From Xanthoparmelia taractica (Eukaryota > Ascomycota > Lecanoromycetes > Lecanorales > Parmeliaceae): a stretch of 64,000 nt of DNA. The translations under genes and the position numbers were made by a program. Shown piece by piece: positions 32,335 to 43,198 of this stretch (the stretch's first letter is position 1; each line of letters begins with the position of its first letter). The DNA lies in NCBI GenBank assembly GCA_033085395.1, contig JANQBS010000180.1, positions 1 to 64,000 on the forward strand. The letters run 5' to 3'. The notes below the pieces were generated by a model. That model was not told where the DNA came from and made no database searches. It saw only the letters and a program-made list of their open reading frames with translations.

Positions 32335-33234
32335 ATGGTCGTCATCAACCATTGCACTCCTCACCAGCTCAACGCGTATTCGACTGTACCATTGTCCCAA
32401 AGCGTCACAACTGGTGTTCAACACGACTTCGCCATCGGCAGCTTCGCACGATTCGGCAATCCCGTCGTCGCCCTCTCAATCCAAGATCGGCAAGATTTCC
32501 ACGGCGCGTCCCACTACAGCATGCGCGAGAAGCTGGATCTCGAAGGCTTCCTGGAGAACTTCTTGATCCTCGATGATCGCACGGCCGATTCCCACGCTAT
32601 TTGGTACGTAGAGACGACGGAGACCAGCAAAGAATACGCTGCCATGGCCGCCGGCGGTGACAATCCCCCAATCACACACGAAGGAGAGGCTTTCCCGCTC
32701 TACCAAGCCCGCATCCTTACGCAAGATGTTCCCATCCAGTGGGCGTCGTTCGATGCCGGCGTCAGCGACCTCGAAGACGACATCGAGAAATACAACCATC
32801 CGTATGACCCGCATAATCCGCAACTGGAGCCTTTTACGCTCGGGCTCGACTTCTCGCGCAGGGAAGACGTACAGGGGTTTCTTATCGAGGCGAACATCAA
32901 AGCTGCATTTGAAGAAATCAATTGGAGCACTGATATTGAGCTGAGAAAGCAGATCTTGCCGAATCCGCCGGTCGTGGTGCAATTAACGCAGGAGGCCGCG
33001 AGAGAGGCGGGCTTGTTGAGTATGTGGAGGCCGGCGCAGCGGATTCCGCAAAGGGGGAAGACGGTCTCGATGACAGCGCCGTATGATTGGGATAGTCCGA
33101 AATGGGTGCAGGATGGGACGAGTGTGGCTAAGAGGAAAAGTCGACGGAGTTTGTCGCTCTTGTCTCCGGGTAGTGATACGGCTGTTAGGACATGTCAGAG
33201 CAGGATGCTTCTGGGGCAGGGTTTCGGGATTTGA
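32335..33234 (+). CDS. Hypothetical protein, 299 residues
   Basis: Open frame without introns. The open frame extends further upstream to 32203, but ATG 32335 (MVVINHCTPHQLNAYSTVPL) starts the well-composed part. Acidic middle region with SDLEDDIEKYNHPYDPHNPQ, and a basic Ser-rich tail (KRKSRRSLSLLSPG) that could be a nuclear-localisation or phosphorylation region. No signal peptide, membrane segment or recognised domain. Codon use is C/G-ending like the expressed genes around it, so I take it as real. Confidence 0.6.
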   Translation: MVVINHCTPHQLNAYSTVPLSQSVTTGVQHDFAIGSFARFGNPVVALSIQDRQDFHGASHYSMREKLDLEGFLENFLILDDRTADSHAIWYVETTETSKEYAAMAAGGDNPPITHEGEAFPLYQARILTQDVPIQWASFDAGVSDLEDDIEKYNHPYDPHNPQLEPFTLGLDFSRREDVQGFLIEANIKAAFEEINWSTDIELRKQILPNPPVVVQLTQEAAREAGLLSMWRPAQRIPQRGKTVSMTAPYDWDSPKWVQDGTSVAKRKSRRSLSLLSPGSDTAVRTCQSRMLLGQGFGI

Positions 33235-34566
33235 CAATGACGAGTAGTCGACTTACTTCTTTGCTCAGGCACAAGGTGAATGCGTCTTGAATTCTGTTGG
33301 AGGTAGCATAAGAGTATGCTTTCCCTTGGATGAGCACGAGCCACTGGTTGGTGCATAGGAGTTGTATCATTAGCGGGCGTGTAGGGCTGATTGAGAATGG
33401 AATCATCTACCAAAGTCAACGGCCACTTCAAGATCCCAACATCACCGCATCATTCATGGCTTGCAGGGATTACGAGTATGAACGATCAAAGGCGCGTATC
33501 ACTTTTGCGACACCGTCATATCGCTGCGGCTCTCCGTGGAGGTTGATTCTGGCATCGGATAATTACCTAGTAAACTGTGGAAGCTAGTGCCAAGTTCCAA
33601 CCAAGCATTACTTTGCTGCTTGCGGCCCTCTGAGAGCCTTGATGCCGTTAGTACGGATCTCGGCACTTGTTTCCTGCAACAAGAAACGCTATCATCTACT
33701 GACATCAACGCTACAGTAATAAAGATCAATACTTCATGACACAGCATTGCCCATTATCACTCTCTCCAAACCTAGAAGGTTGTTGAGGCAGCGTGTAATG
33801 TATGGGGATTGAGGAAAATGAAAGGTCCAAGACCTCCTCCAGGCCAGCCAGCATTACAGGGAACATAGCAACCCGACATTGTAACCAGTGAGGAGGCAAG
33901 GAGCCATGGATGTTTTGATTCGTTTGTCAGAACTGGTATCGGTTGATTTGGACTTGTTCATGCGTTCAAAAAGACAGTCCCAACGAATGAGGGTCTCGCT
34001 CTGTGAGTTCATGCTTTGAGCCTGGTGTTGCGTGGATCTCCCAGTCATCCTCGAACTCAAGCGCTACGGCTGGCTCTCAACAACTGCCCTTGGCTGCTCT
34101 TTCACCTCATTGTTGGTCTCAGCCTTGTTGCAAGACAAGTAGCCAATCTTAGCTAATATGCAGTTCCAGTTGCACTTGGTAAATTACATCAAGACATTGC
34201 AGACTCCCGTAGAACAACACATTGGACGTGGAGGCGCGATAAAGACATCGCCACCTGGCCAAATCTGGCAAACTTTCTCATATCCAACACATCCAGATCA
34301 CAGCCTCCGCAAACCAACAAGCTCGTGGCTTCTGATTCAACGGGCTCTTTATTGATGGGTGCAACTGTCTTGTGTATTGTGGTGGAGAAGTCTCATCCGC
34401 CGACAAGGTTGAGAATTGTGGAAGAGTCTCAGACATGCGATGGTGAGTGGGTCAACGCAAACTAGCGTTTCTTTGAGGCTTCTTTTGATTTCTTTCCAAT
34501 GTCTCACACCTATGCTTTGTCAATTGCCGTCCGACAGGAGATGGTGGGAGTCGCGAGTGGGATACT
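33235..34566. other. Intergenic, no gene recognised
   Basis: About 1.3 kb with no credible gene on either strand; the right end grades into the repeat-bearing promoter of the SET gene. Confidence 0.45.
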
Positions 34567-34626
34567 TATAGATCTTCCATCACCCGTATAGATCTTCCAT
34601 CATCAGTATAGAACTTCCATTACTGG
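34567..34626 (+). promoter_or_regulatory. Three tandem 20-bp TATAGA repeats upstream of the SET-domain gene
   Basis: Units TATAGATCTTCCATCACCCG, TATAGATCTTCCATCATCAG and TATAGAACTTCCATTACTGG follow each other exactly at 34567, 34587 and 34607. The last ends 52 bp before the ATG at 34679. Each unit places a TATA-like core and a TTCCAT box at two helical turns. They could be stacked core-promoter elements or simply a minisatellite; position favours the former. Confidence 0.5.
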
Positions 34627-34678
34627 TACATTCAGCCTCTTCTTTCCATACACATCATCGTTACAAAACACACATCTA

Positions 34679-35681
34679 ATGGCACCGGCAACCGAAGACC
34701 AAGTAAGTTATCCAGCATTCTGTGCTATGTTCGTTCGACAGCCTGTACCAAGCTAATCACGCCAAGTTGAACGAGGAATTACATCTATCACTGAAGCGAC
34801 TTGGTATCGCACCCAGCTATGCAGACGTAGCGTTGTTCAGCCAATTCCCTTCGCCTCTTGGAGGTCTGGGGGTGAGAGCCATGGAAAACATTCCTTTCGG
34901 TACCCCTATCATTTCGGAGGGGGAGCTCTTTTCAATCGTCAAGGGTAGGCGTGTCAATCAAACCCAGGCAGGATTGGAGCAATTTCAAGCACTCAGCTGC
35001 CCATTTCAGCCGGCCACGCCCGACGACCGATTTCGAGCAAATAGTTTTGCCATGGGCAGAGACACCCGAAGCGGAAAGGAAAAGCAGGGAATTTTCGTCC
35101 GCTCATCGCGGTTCAACCATTCTTGCGTACCGAATGCGCACTTCGCATGGAACTGGAGACTAAAGCGACTCACAGTGCACGCAATTGTTGACATTTCCAA
35201 AGGCGAAGAAATTTTCGTCAATTACCGCAACGATGAGTGCCTCGACACCAGAGCTGAGCGTGTACAAGCACTGTCTGACGATTATAATTTCGACTGCACA
35301 TGTCCAGCTTGTAAGCCAAATACAGCATTCGGGATTGCAAGCGAGGAGCGCCGAAGACGGATGCGAGACCTCCAGGATGATATCATTCTGAACAGAACCT
35401 CAACTGTAGCAGACGAGAAAATCCAGCTGCTTGCCGATATCAAGTTCTTTCTCGTCCTGTTGCGACAGGAAGGCCTCCTTTACCCCCAGCTGGTAGACAT
35501 ATACGAAGAAGAAGTCATGTGGTACAGCAGAGAGATGAGCAGCACTGGAGCTGAGAATTCCTGGTACAAGGGAAGATGTCTCGAGGAGGCCCTAGTGGCT
35601 GCTAGGCAGAAGCGATTTGGATGTGACTTGCAACGGGTATGCGGCGCCGGAAGTCACCAAGACACTGAAGCTTATCATTGA
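34679..35681 (+). CDS. SET-domain protein (SMYD-like fungal lysine methyltransferase family)
   Basis: Exon 1 is 34679-34702 (MAPATEDQ). A 64-nt intron (34703-34766) has donor GTAAGT and branch GCTAATC 10 nt before AAG; exon 2 is 34767-35681. The product is 312 residues. A nearer AG at 34741 breaks the frame, so the later acceptor was chosen. The SET core is visible: LGGLGVRAMENIPFGTPI at the start, NHSCVPN at residues 125-131, the substrate/AdoMet-binding GEEIFVNY and a post-SET zinc cluster with CTCPAC. SET proteins transfer methyl groups from AdoMet to lysines of histones or other proteins. There is no MYND finger between the SET halves, so it belongs to the short fungal SET-only group. Target unknown. 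Confidence 0.85.
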
Positions 35682-36408
35682 TTTGAAAGCACAGTGATGG
35701 ACCTTTAGGGGTTGGACCAGGAAGACGATTGGAGAAGTGGGGAATTTGCGGGTATCACAGCGCTGGTCATAGAGCAATTGTATGGTCTGGTATTTTTGGC
35801 GTTCAACGGTTATCTCTGGGAAGTACTAGCGAAATTTGCGTTAAAGCAAGGAGCACACAAGATTTCATGCATCGAATCTCCTCTAATGCGGGAAAGCCTA
35901 AATTGGAGTCTTGTGAGATCAGAAAAATGAATGTGGATTGTTACTTGCGAAAGTGAAGCTCTCCAACGGTTTCAGATTTTTCTGACTTGTGGAGTTGGCT
36001 TTTCAAGAACAGAAAACATGCTGATGCGTGAAGATGGAAAAAGCCCGAGGTAAGAGTCCATCTGATTATATATTCGCCCTGTCTGCGCTGAACTTTCAAC
36101 AAGACGCGAATCGGCTGAATACTGGATCTCCGTTAAAGATGATTCTTTGGTCTTCGAATGTCTTTCGGCCCCAAAATCGAGAGCTAGTAAACCCCTCTTT
36201 CTGGGAGAACCCGACTGTTGACTTGAAAAAGGAGCAGTATCCGATCCGGCCGTAACAAAAACCAATCTACGGAGATGGGGAAAGTCCAGCGGCTAGCTGT
36301 CCAATCCCAAGAGTCGCTCGGGGATGTTCCGGACATCAAACCCAGTGGCTCAATCCGTCTGGTACAGTTGCAAAATCCTTTAACACTTTTTTTAATTCAC
36401 TTAAGAGT
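35682..36408. other. Intergenic, no gene recognised
   Basis: 3' flank of the SET gene and promoter of the following kinase-like gene. No conserved frame. Confidence 0.45.
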
Positions 36409-37569
36409 ATGACGACCGAAGATTCATACATATTCGGAGATGTTAAGATGGCTCTGGAAACACATGTCGACGCAGGCTTGGTTCTGCCAGAAGGATGGGT
36501 GGAAAATGAGCAAGAAATCATCAACGAGTTCTTCAATGAGAAGATGCCGGCTGCGCTCAAGCAAAGGGAACTCCGTGAGCCAGGCTTCACATGGAAAGGC
36601 TGCTCAGCTTCTGACTGTCTCGCCTACGCAAAATTCCTTATGCAAGGAATGCCTCTTGCCCTGGTCAATAATCAGGGAAGTAGCAGTTACACGCTCGTAT
36701 GTCCGGGGCGGGATCGAATCATCCAGTTTCGCATCTCGGAGCTCAACGTCGAAGTCGTTGATGAGGCGAAGCAAATGTATGGAGACCTCGTTGCCAAAGC
36801 CTTTCGCCATCAAAACTTTGTCCTTCCAGTTTACACGTACAACATACTTCCCGGCCAGCTTTACATCTGGCAGGAAGTTCCACGAGACTCGTTTCCATTG
36901 GAGCGTGAGAAGAGAACCGTCACTGACCTGGCGAAATTCATCGCCACCGCATCCCACTTTCCTCGTCCGAAGGATAGTTACAGCGACAATAGCTGGACCA
37001 TGTCCGCCAAGGCAACTCTACAGCGCCTTAAACAAAACACTTCTCTGAGGGAGATGGCTCCTGAGATCCACATCCGGGTTGCATATCTCAGCACAAAGCT
37101 CCACCTCTTAGACACTCTGCCTGGGGTCTTGACACACCTGGATCTTGTGGGCCAAAACATCCTTGTGGAAAAGGACACTGGCACCGTCACTGGAGTGGTT
37201 GGTTTTGATGAAGCCCGCACCGAGGCGTTCGGTATCAATATTTACACCCTTTACGAGAGTTTTGTCGGTGGCTTGCAGGATGGGCATTGGTCTCCTTACG
37301 ACATGCCGGCGGGAGAGCAATATCCCGGACTGTCCGTGAGTGAGGCCTTAACAAGGGCGTTCTGGGACTCTTTGTGAGTGAACGTGGCTCCCGGTCTGGA
37401 TAAAAAGGTCTTCGAGGAAGCGGTAGGGGTGGCGTTGAAAGTAGGACTTGTGAATCGTTACTTTGTGGGACCTATGCTGGATGAGATTGATCTGGACAAC
37501 CGGATGCATGTGGTCTCGTTGGATTATGCGAAAGGGATTTTACTGTACCTCGAAAGCACCGGAGCATAG
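36409..37569 (+). pseudogene. APH-type phosphotransferase (fungal kinase-like) gene with one in-frame TGA
   Basis: The frame runs 386 codons from ATG 36409 to TAG at 37567-37569, apart from TGA at 37375-37377. Before the stop lie the catalytic loop THLDLVGQNILV (His243, Asp245, Asn250) and the metal-binding equivalent GVVGFDEA (Asp267), the pattern of aminoglycoside/choline-type kinases. After the stop the same frame continues with NVAPGLDKKVFEEAVGVALK and a natural C-terminus. In fungal relatives the residue at the stop is normally Trp (…FW.(S/T)LW.N.PPGL), so TGG to TGA is likely. The truncated product keeps the catalytic residues and lacks only about 64 residues, so it may retain function. 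An intron using GTGAGT at 37373 is conceivable but would delete conserved sequence. Confidence 0.75.
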
Positions 37570-38408
37570 TATCTGCACAGCAATTTGAAGGCAGATTTTG
37601 AACTGGCCACAATGCGTCTCAGCTCGTAAGGATGCAAGGTTAGAATCAACGTCCAGTCTTAGAGGATGAATGAATGATGCTGCGAAGCTACTTTATTTCT
37701 TGCAGGTCTGATGTCGGAGTGCAAAAATGAATTCCGTGCCGATGACAATGCCACACACACTCTCTGCAAGACGAGAACGTGTGGCAGCATCGTGTCTCAG
37801 TCCTTACTTACAACACTAATATTTGTTATGCCTGTTGGTTAGAGAGGGCAAAACAATATGGTTGAATTCGTCGAATTCTAGCAATTTTGCGTGACAAGCG
37901 TCACAAACCTTGCCCCCATTGTAATGCCAATTAGACGTTAGGGGGTGTATGTTTGTTGTTGCATTTCTCTCCTGTCAAGAAGGAGCCAACATCCTCTGGG
38001 ACGACCACGACTTTGTACGTAGTTGAAAAGGAATCCTCTCTTCTTAGGATTTGAAGAAGTAATTATCGGCGGATAAGTGGCATCTGGGCTTGAAGCAGGC
38101 ACATGAGTCATCGAAGATCGTACATCTCCTCTGATGCAAGGCTGTGACAGCCGCTGGCCTTGATACTCAACACATCTGGTCTTCATTTTCCCCATTCCGG
38201 GCTGGTGTGACGTCGTTCGATTTTCAACACTTCTCAACAAGTAACAACGCCTCACGCTTCAACCTCCGTTGATCTTTTCACAACCTCCGACTTCACGTCC
38301 GCAACACCTTCGGTCAGACCATTCTCACCCGCAAGCTTTACCCAACGGAACATCACCGTCATCACCACCTCGTGTGTTGGCTCCTCCGACGTTGCTTCCC
38401 TGATCAGA
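37570..38408. other. Intergenic, no gene recognised
   Basis: No conserved frame. The last 180 bases are C/A-rich leader sequence of the following gene. Confidence 0.45.
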
Positions 38409-39167
38409 ATGGCTCTCAAATTCCCTTCCGGTAGAGTCTCTGTTAGCATCCGAGAGCTACAAGAAAACCAACTGAGCCAACCATGCTGCGGCGTGTGTGA
38501 AGAGCATTGGGTTATCGAAGATGACAAGTGCACCATGGGCCAGCTACTTGTCCTTCATCCATGTCAACATCTTGTCGGATCAAGCTGCTGGAGCACGGTA
38601 CCAGACGAGCAAAAGGAGGAATGCCCCGTGTGTGAAGTCAAGATTTTGTGCAAAGAAAGTGTGCATGTACACAACACAATTACAAGGTTCGACACATCCA
38701 TGGAGAAGAAGTTGCAGGAAAGAATCCGAATCAAGCTAGCAGAAAGCACAATCGGCGGGAAAAAAGTGGGAGAAGGGCTGACTGTTGTCGACGTTGAGGC
38801 TATCATGGGTTACTTTGATATTCGTGCCCGTCTAGAGACGGCCAAAGCGGATCTCGGTCCCTTGTTTCCTTCAGCTAGAGACCTAACACCCGAACAACGA
38901 GAACAAAAGGACCTCTTTCTTGACAGCATAAAGCAATACGACTACGGCAGCGAGCAGGAGAAGATCGCGTTTGCTCTTTTCGCTTTCAACATCAGCCGCG
39001 AAGCCGATTTCACCTTGGAGGATCTCAAAAAGATACTGCCTTCGACCAGTAATCGGATCAAGGGACAATTCGCTGCGATCTTCGTAGACAAGGAGAAGAC
39101 ACCCGAAGACGCGCAACCGAAGATCGGACAAGAGGAGAGTGCCACAACACAACAGAAGGATGGGTGA
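38409..39167 (+). CDS. RING-finger-like protein
   Basis: Single exon, 252 residues. Zinc ligands: Cys27-x2-Cys30, then Cys52-x-His54, Cys60 and Cys72-x2-Cys75 (CPVC). The ligand expected between His54 and Cys60 (H-x2-C/H-x2-C) is a Gly at 57, so one site is incomplete or uses another residue, for example Cys41. RING domains recruit E2 enzymes for ubiquitin transfer. The rest is helical and charged, with FDTSMEKKLQERIRIKLAES and an acidic Lys-rich tail. No membrane segment. A degenerate RING/U-box-like fold is the main alternative. Confidence 0.7.
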   Translation: MALKFPSGRVSVSIRELQENQLSQPCCGVCEEHWVIEDDKCTMGQLLVLHPCQHLVGSSCWSTVPDEQKEECPVCEVKILCKESVHVHNTITRFDTSMEKKLQERIRIKLAESTIGGKKVGEGLTVVDVEAIMGYFDIRARLETAKADLGPLFPSARDLTPEQREQKDLFLDSIKQYDYGSEQEKIAFALFAFNISREADFTLEDLKKILPSTSNRIKGQFAAIFVDKEKTPEDAQPKIGQEESATTQQKDG

Positions 39168-39914
39168 TTGACTTGATGCAACAAGAGTCTGGACCAAAAG
39201 TTGCCCACCGGGAGGGACCTGGATCGGCCCCATTCAATACGCGGTCATTGGTATCTCCGGAACATGATCTCCTCGGCGACAGCGCGGTCATTGTGACTCG
39301 TGTGGCGGGATCGTTTAGAGCTACATTGGTTTTCACAAGATACACGAGGGATGTCATACCTTAGATACCAACATTGCTAGCGTTGACAACCAATGTCATC
39401 TGTGCAGTCTGCTTGCCATGTAGTATTTGCGGGTCTAAATCACCATTGGAAGCCCGGCATAAGCGAGTTCTGGATCGTATGTAACTTGCCCCAAATCCCT
39501 TTCCCCGCACGTAGCTTGTTGTATGCCTACTCAACTCCAACAAGGCTGAGGTGCATTTCCAACTCAGTCTGTAGCCTATGGCACAATCCTGATCGGGTGT
39601 CAGTCTTGCCGTCATTTGGGTTGATAGATTTAGGGTTGGGCTTAGGAGACCATTTTATGCTTGCTCAATACTTAGATTGTTGCTGCTGCTGATGGTCGCT
39701 CCAGACACCAAAAGTGGCCTGGTGATACATTGTTACCATTTTATCGGCGTGTAGCACAGGCCATTTGAAGATGGTTTCATATGACTCTCGTTGAGTCTTC
39801 TGAGAGTTTCTTGACTAGTGTGGTCTGAAACCCTTCCTTGAGGGAAGATCACCTTATGTGGCGGGCAACAACGCTCGATTTGCTTATTAAAAAAGTGCTC
39901 CGAGGAAATTTGTA
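39168..39914. other. Intergenic, no gene recognised
   Basis: Region between convergent genes; nothing recognised. Confidence 0.45.
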
Positions 39915-39979
39915 TCATCCCTCGATCTCGTAAACTGACCTCGCATGCCGATATACACGCCCAAAGCCTAAGTGGCTTC

Positions 39980-40588
39980 TCACGCCATCCTCATCTCGCG
40001 TGATTGCAAAAAACACCTCGAACAAATGCCTTCGCACCACCAGGAATTCCCCAAGCCCCACAGGGTACCCCTGAGATCGCTCCATTTCAATCTTATCGGG
40101 CCTGTCATCCGGGCGTTAACCGACAGGTCAGCGCCCGCCGTTGCTGCCTTATACGGTTGTGCCTTGATAGGAATATCGCCGTCGCCTGCAATCTCGATGA
40201 GGTTGGAGCCAGACGTGTAAGCATCGAAGAATAATTTACGGATGGTAGTTATTTCGAGGCTTTGTCTTGAATCATCGTAGGTTATGAGGGTTAACGCGGT
40301 GTTTGCTATGGGGAAAGACGTGCTGCTCCTCATGAGTCCTCTGATGTTGGCAGCTAGGGTCAGCGCTTGCGTGTAGATGGCGGGAACTAGATTCTTTGAT
40401 GCCTACTCTGGTAATGTCGGACTGAAGCGGGTGCTGTTGGGGCTGCACAACAACAGCGCCGAACTCTGTAGGGAACCGACCCTACTTAACGGAATAGATG
40501 AGACGTAGGAAGCTCGCTCGAGGGAAAGTAGAATAATTGACAATAGAAACACGATGAAATTTTGTGAGAGAGACGTCGCCTTGGCCAT
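39980..40588 (-). CDS. Secreted small protein (W-motif type), probable 3' frameshift
   Basis: Exon 1 is 40588-40407. A 66-nt intron (40406-40341) has donor GTAGGC, branch GCTGACC and acceptor CAG; exon 2 is 40340-39980. The intron removes an apparent TAG at 40405-40403 and keeps the frame, giving 180 residues. Residues 1-31 (MAKATSLSQNFIVFLLSIIL…) form a signal peptide. The segment RLKWSDLRGTLWGLG parallels MRWIEWAYAVQSIRRWLL of the secreted protein at 26.1 kb. The present frame then ends in NSWWCEGICSRCFLQSREMR. The neighbouring frame reads GEFLVVRRHLFEVFFAITRD and continues to a stop at 39915, which fits the family pattern better, so one G is probably missing at about 40045-40055. Confidence 0.62.
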
Positions 40589-43198
40589 TGTTTGCTTCTG
40601 TAAAGCCACGCAGGTTCTCTATTCCGGATCAACGGTCATCTAAGACAACAGATTAAAGCACCTGAGTGATACTAGCGGCAAAGATGTAGACTGGTATCTT
40701 GGACGGCTGTGTGACCTACTTAAATAGTTAGTTTTGCTTGCTTGGGAGCTACGTAAGGCGCTTCGACGGACGATATTTGGCGTTTAGGCGAGAGATCGAG
40801 AGTGGAGGGGCCTATGATTACTTTGCCTAATTATAACCCAGTCATATGCCTGGGGTGTTTTATGACACGTATAGTGTATACTTCGGTCGTTTGAAAGTAC
40901 TGCGCGAAGTCCGGAGTGTGCTTCGATCGCCTAAGCCTGACTCTGTAGGACAAGGACATCGAATGGTAAGGTACAATAACTTGAAAGAAGCGGTGATTGA
41001 AGGATATTCATCGGGAAAGTCTTGGAGTCTACTCCATGCGAGTGTGGTAATATGTGTGGTAAGTGTTGGATGGTGACACGAACCCTGCACAACATACTGC
41101 AGAAGGCGTTGGCCCATCGAATCCACGAGCTCAACATAGATGCACTGCGAGACAAATGAATGCTGTAAACTCGGCTAATTCAATTCAAGTCGAGCAGCAA
41201 CTCGAGGGTCGCGATGTCACGCCTTTCCTCTTGAAAAGCTCTGCTAAATTGCCCCTCTGAGCGCAGAGGTGGAGCCCAATCCCTGCCTCTACTCTGTCTG
41301 GCGCTGCTTAGGGTAGACTGCATGACGACCTGCATGCTTCCGCCTTCTTGTATGATACATGAATATATGGCAAGTCAGGAAAACCCAAGGCTTCATGTCT
41401 GTACTGAGCTCTTCGCCCGGGACGCGTTGTAATCAGACCGCGTTACACTACCAATCTTTCTCACTTTCATTGCGCTACATCGGCCTTGGACCGTTGCAGC
41501 TGACACTGTTCAGCATGGCTGTGCTGTTACACCAGCGTCTATCAGAACCTGATGCGGTAGCAGCCCTTGGAAAGGCTCATCCACTCTGACAACGGCCGCT
41601 CATCTCAGCTAGATGTTGCCCATATGCATTGTTAGTACCCAGACATAGGTACCGTTGCAGACATAGCGCATGCAAGTAGCTGACGAGCTTCTCATAATAG
41701 AGCACCGCAGCAGAACCCGAATTTCATGACCTTCTCCTCCTTCTACTCGCTTTCCCAACGGATCCCAACGCCAGATATTGACCAGAGTCCGTTCGACGTC
41801 CCTCACCACCACATGATGATCCCGCCGTTACCGCAACCTCTCTCAGTTGGATCATAAGCTGGCATATGGGGAAAGAGAATAAGATATACTTGGGCTGCAA
41901 CATAAGTTGGGAAGAGACAGCTGGTGACCACCACACCACGATATACTACGATGCTTCGGCCATAAGCTCGCTCCCACCTTTAATGATGCGAGGGAGCTGT
42001 GTCAGAAAGGGACAAGGTACGCGCCAGGAGAGGCAAAAGAGGACATGGATGTATGACAAGTAGGGACAGAAGAGCTGAGAGGATCGAAATTTGGAACGCT
42101 ACGAAGCTATTGTGCACAGTTGCGCGTAGTCGATGACTGCAGAACGCCTTCGATGGCTGTGCTACAGATGTCTCTCGTTACTGGTCAGGGTCCGAAGGCA
42201 AACCCATAATTTTCAACGGAACTCTGGTAATAAGGAATGTAGCAGCTGATCTCTGGAGTCTTCATTGTCGTAATATAAGCGTAGCTACTAAAAGGAATGT
42301 ATATCTTTCAAGAGGATATTTATTCAACAGGAACTGCAGCTAACTGCTTATTTAAGCATGTTGGATGTAGAGCAGCCGAATACCATTGTTGAGTGACTCT
42401 ACGTGTCTTGGGCTTGCAACTCTTTGCGGTCAGCTTGAAACATCTGTAGCTTTCATATCAAGGGAGGGTAACTCGCGGCAGTACTGGAGCTGCGAGCTTG
42501 GACCGGGCCGACCTTTGAACCAAGCTGCGCAGTCTTATCCCCTCGATGAGCTGGCTTAAAGCATGTCCTATTGTCAGGAAGCCAGGCTTCCTACCCTAAG
42601 GGTTTGGTGTGGGAGGCTTCCGGGGTTGTACAACTTGATATGGTCTTCGTGGCTTCTTGCCTCTGGTACTGTGCTGTTACCTAATCCTCCGCTGCTGAAG
42701 CTTTGGCTTTTACTTGGAGCATTTCAATGGCGCTTCTAGGTCCTGCAAGCTTCAATTTCGGGCGTTGCGAATGCTGATGTATGATAACGGTTGCTGTGTT
42801 TACTAAAGCCGCTGATGACTGGTGTAGGATTGTGCCCCTCTTCTGGCTTCGAGCTTCAGACACTAAATCTAGACTTCGTAAGGTAGTGTAGACCGACTCC
42901 AGGAATTGCCTGTAGCGTGCTGCGTGTCGCGTGTCAGTCTGATGGTACGAAAAAGGTTGTTTTGATAGCCCTTATTCTAACGCTAATAGAACTAGCGCAT
43001 CGGCCGGGCTTGAGGAATATGACAATCTCCGACTCCGACTCTCCTACTCTGCTGCCTAATACTCTTATGCAAACACAGAGTACGAGTACCCAACGTACTA
43101 GACCCATGCAAAACCATGTCTACCGTCCCCGACCACCCATTGCTCATCGATTGCTCACCAATTGACTGCTCAGATAAGAGAATTGCTCCGGTAGAAAC
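40589..43198. other. Intergenic, no gene recognised
   Basis: About 2.6 kb without a convincing gene. The part left of 43.2 kb is the likely promoter of the Zn2Cys6 regulator. Confidence 0.45.

Noticed and set aside
440..37569. Idea that TGA encodes Trp in this genome
   Set aside because: Intact genes in the window end in TGA in the expected place (for example the MFS at 6637 and the Zn2Cys6 factor at 45303), and Trp is otherwise TGG. Nonsense mutation, readthrough or base error is simpler.
40403..40405. In-frame TAG in the secreted gene on the minus strand, first read as a nonsense mutation
   Set aside because: A 66-nt intron with donor GTAGGC, branch GCTGACC and acceptor CAG removes it and keeps the frame.
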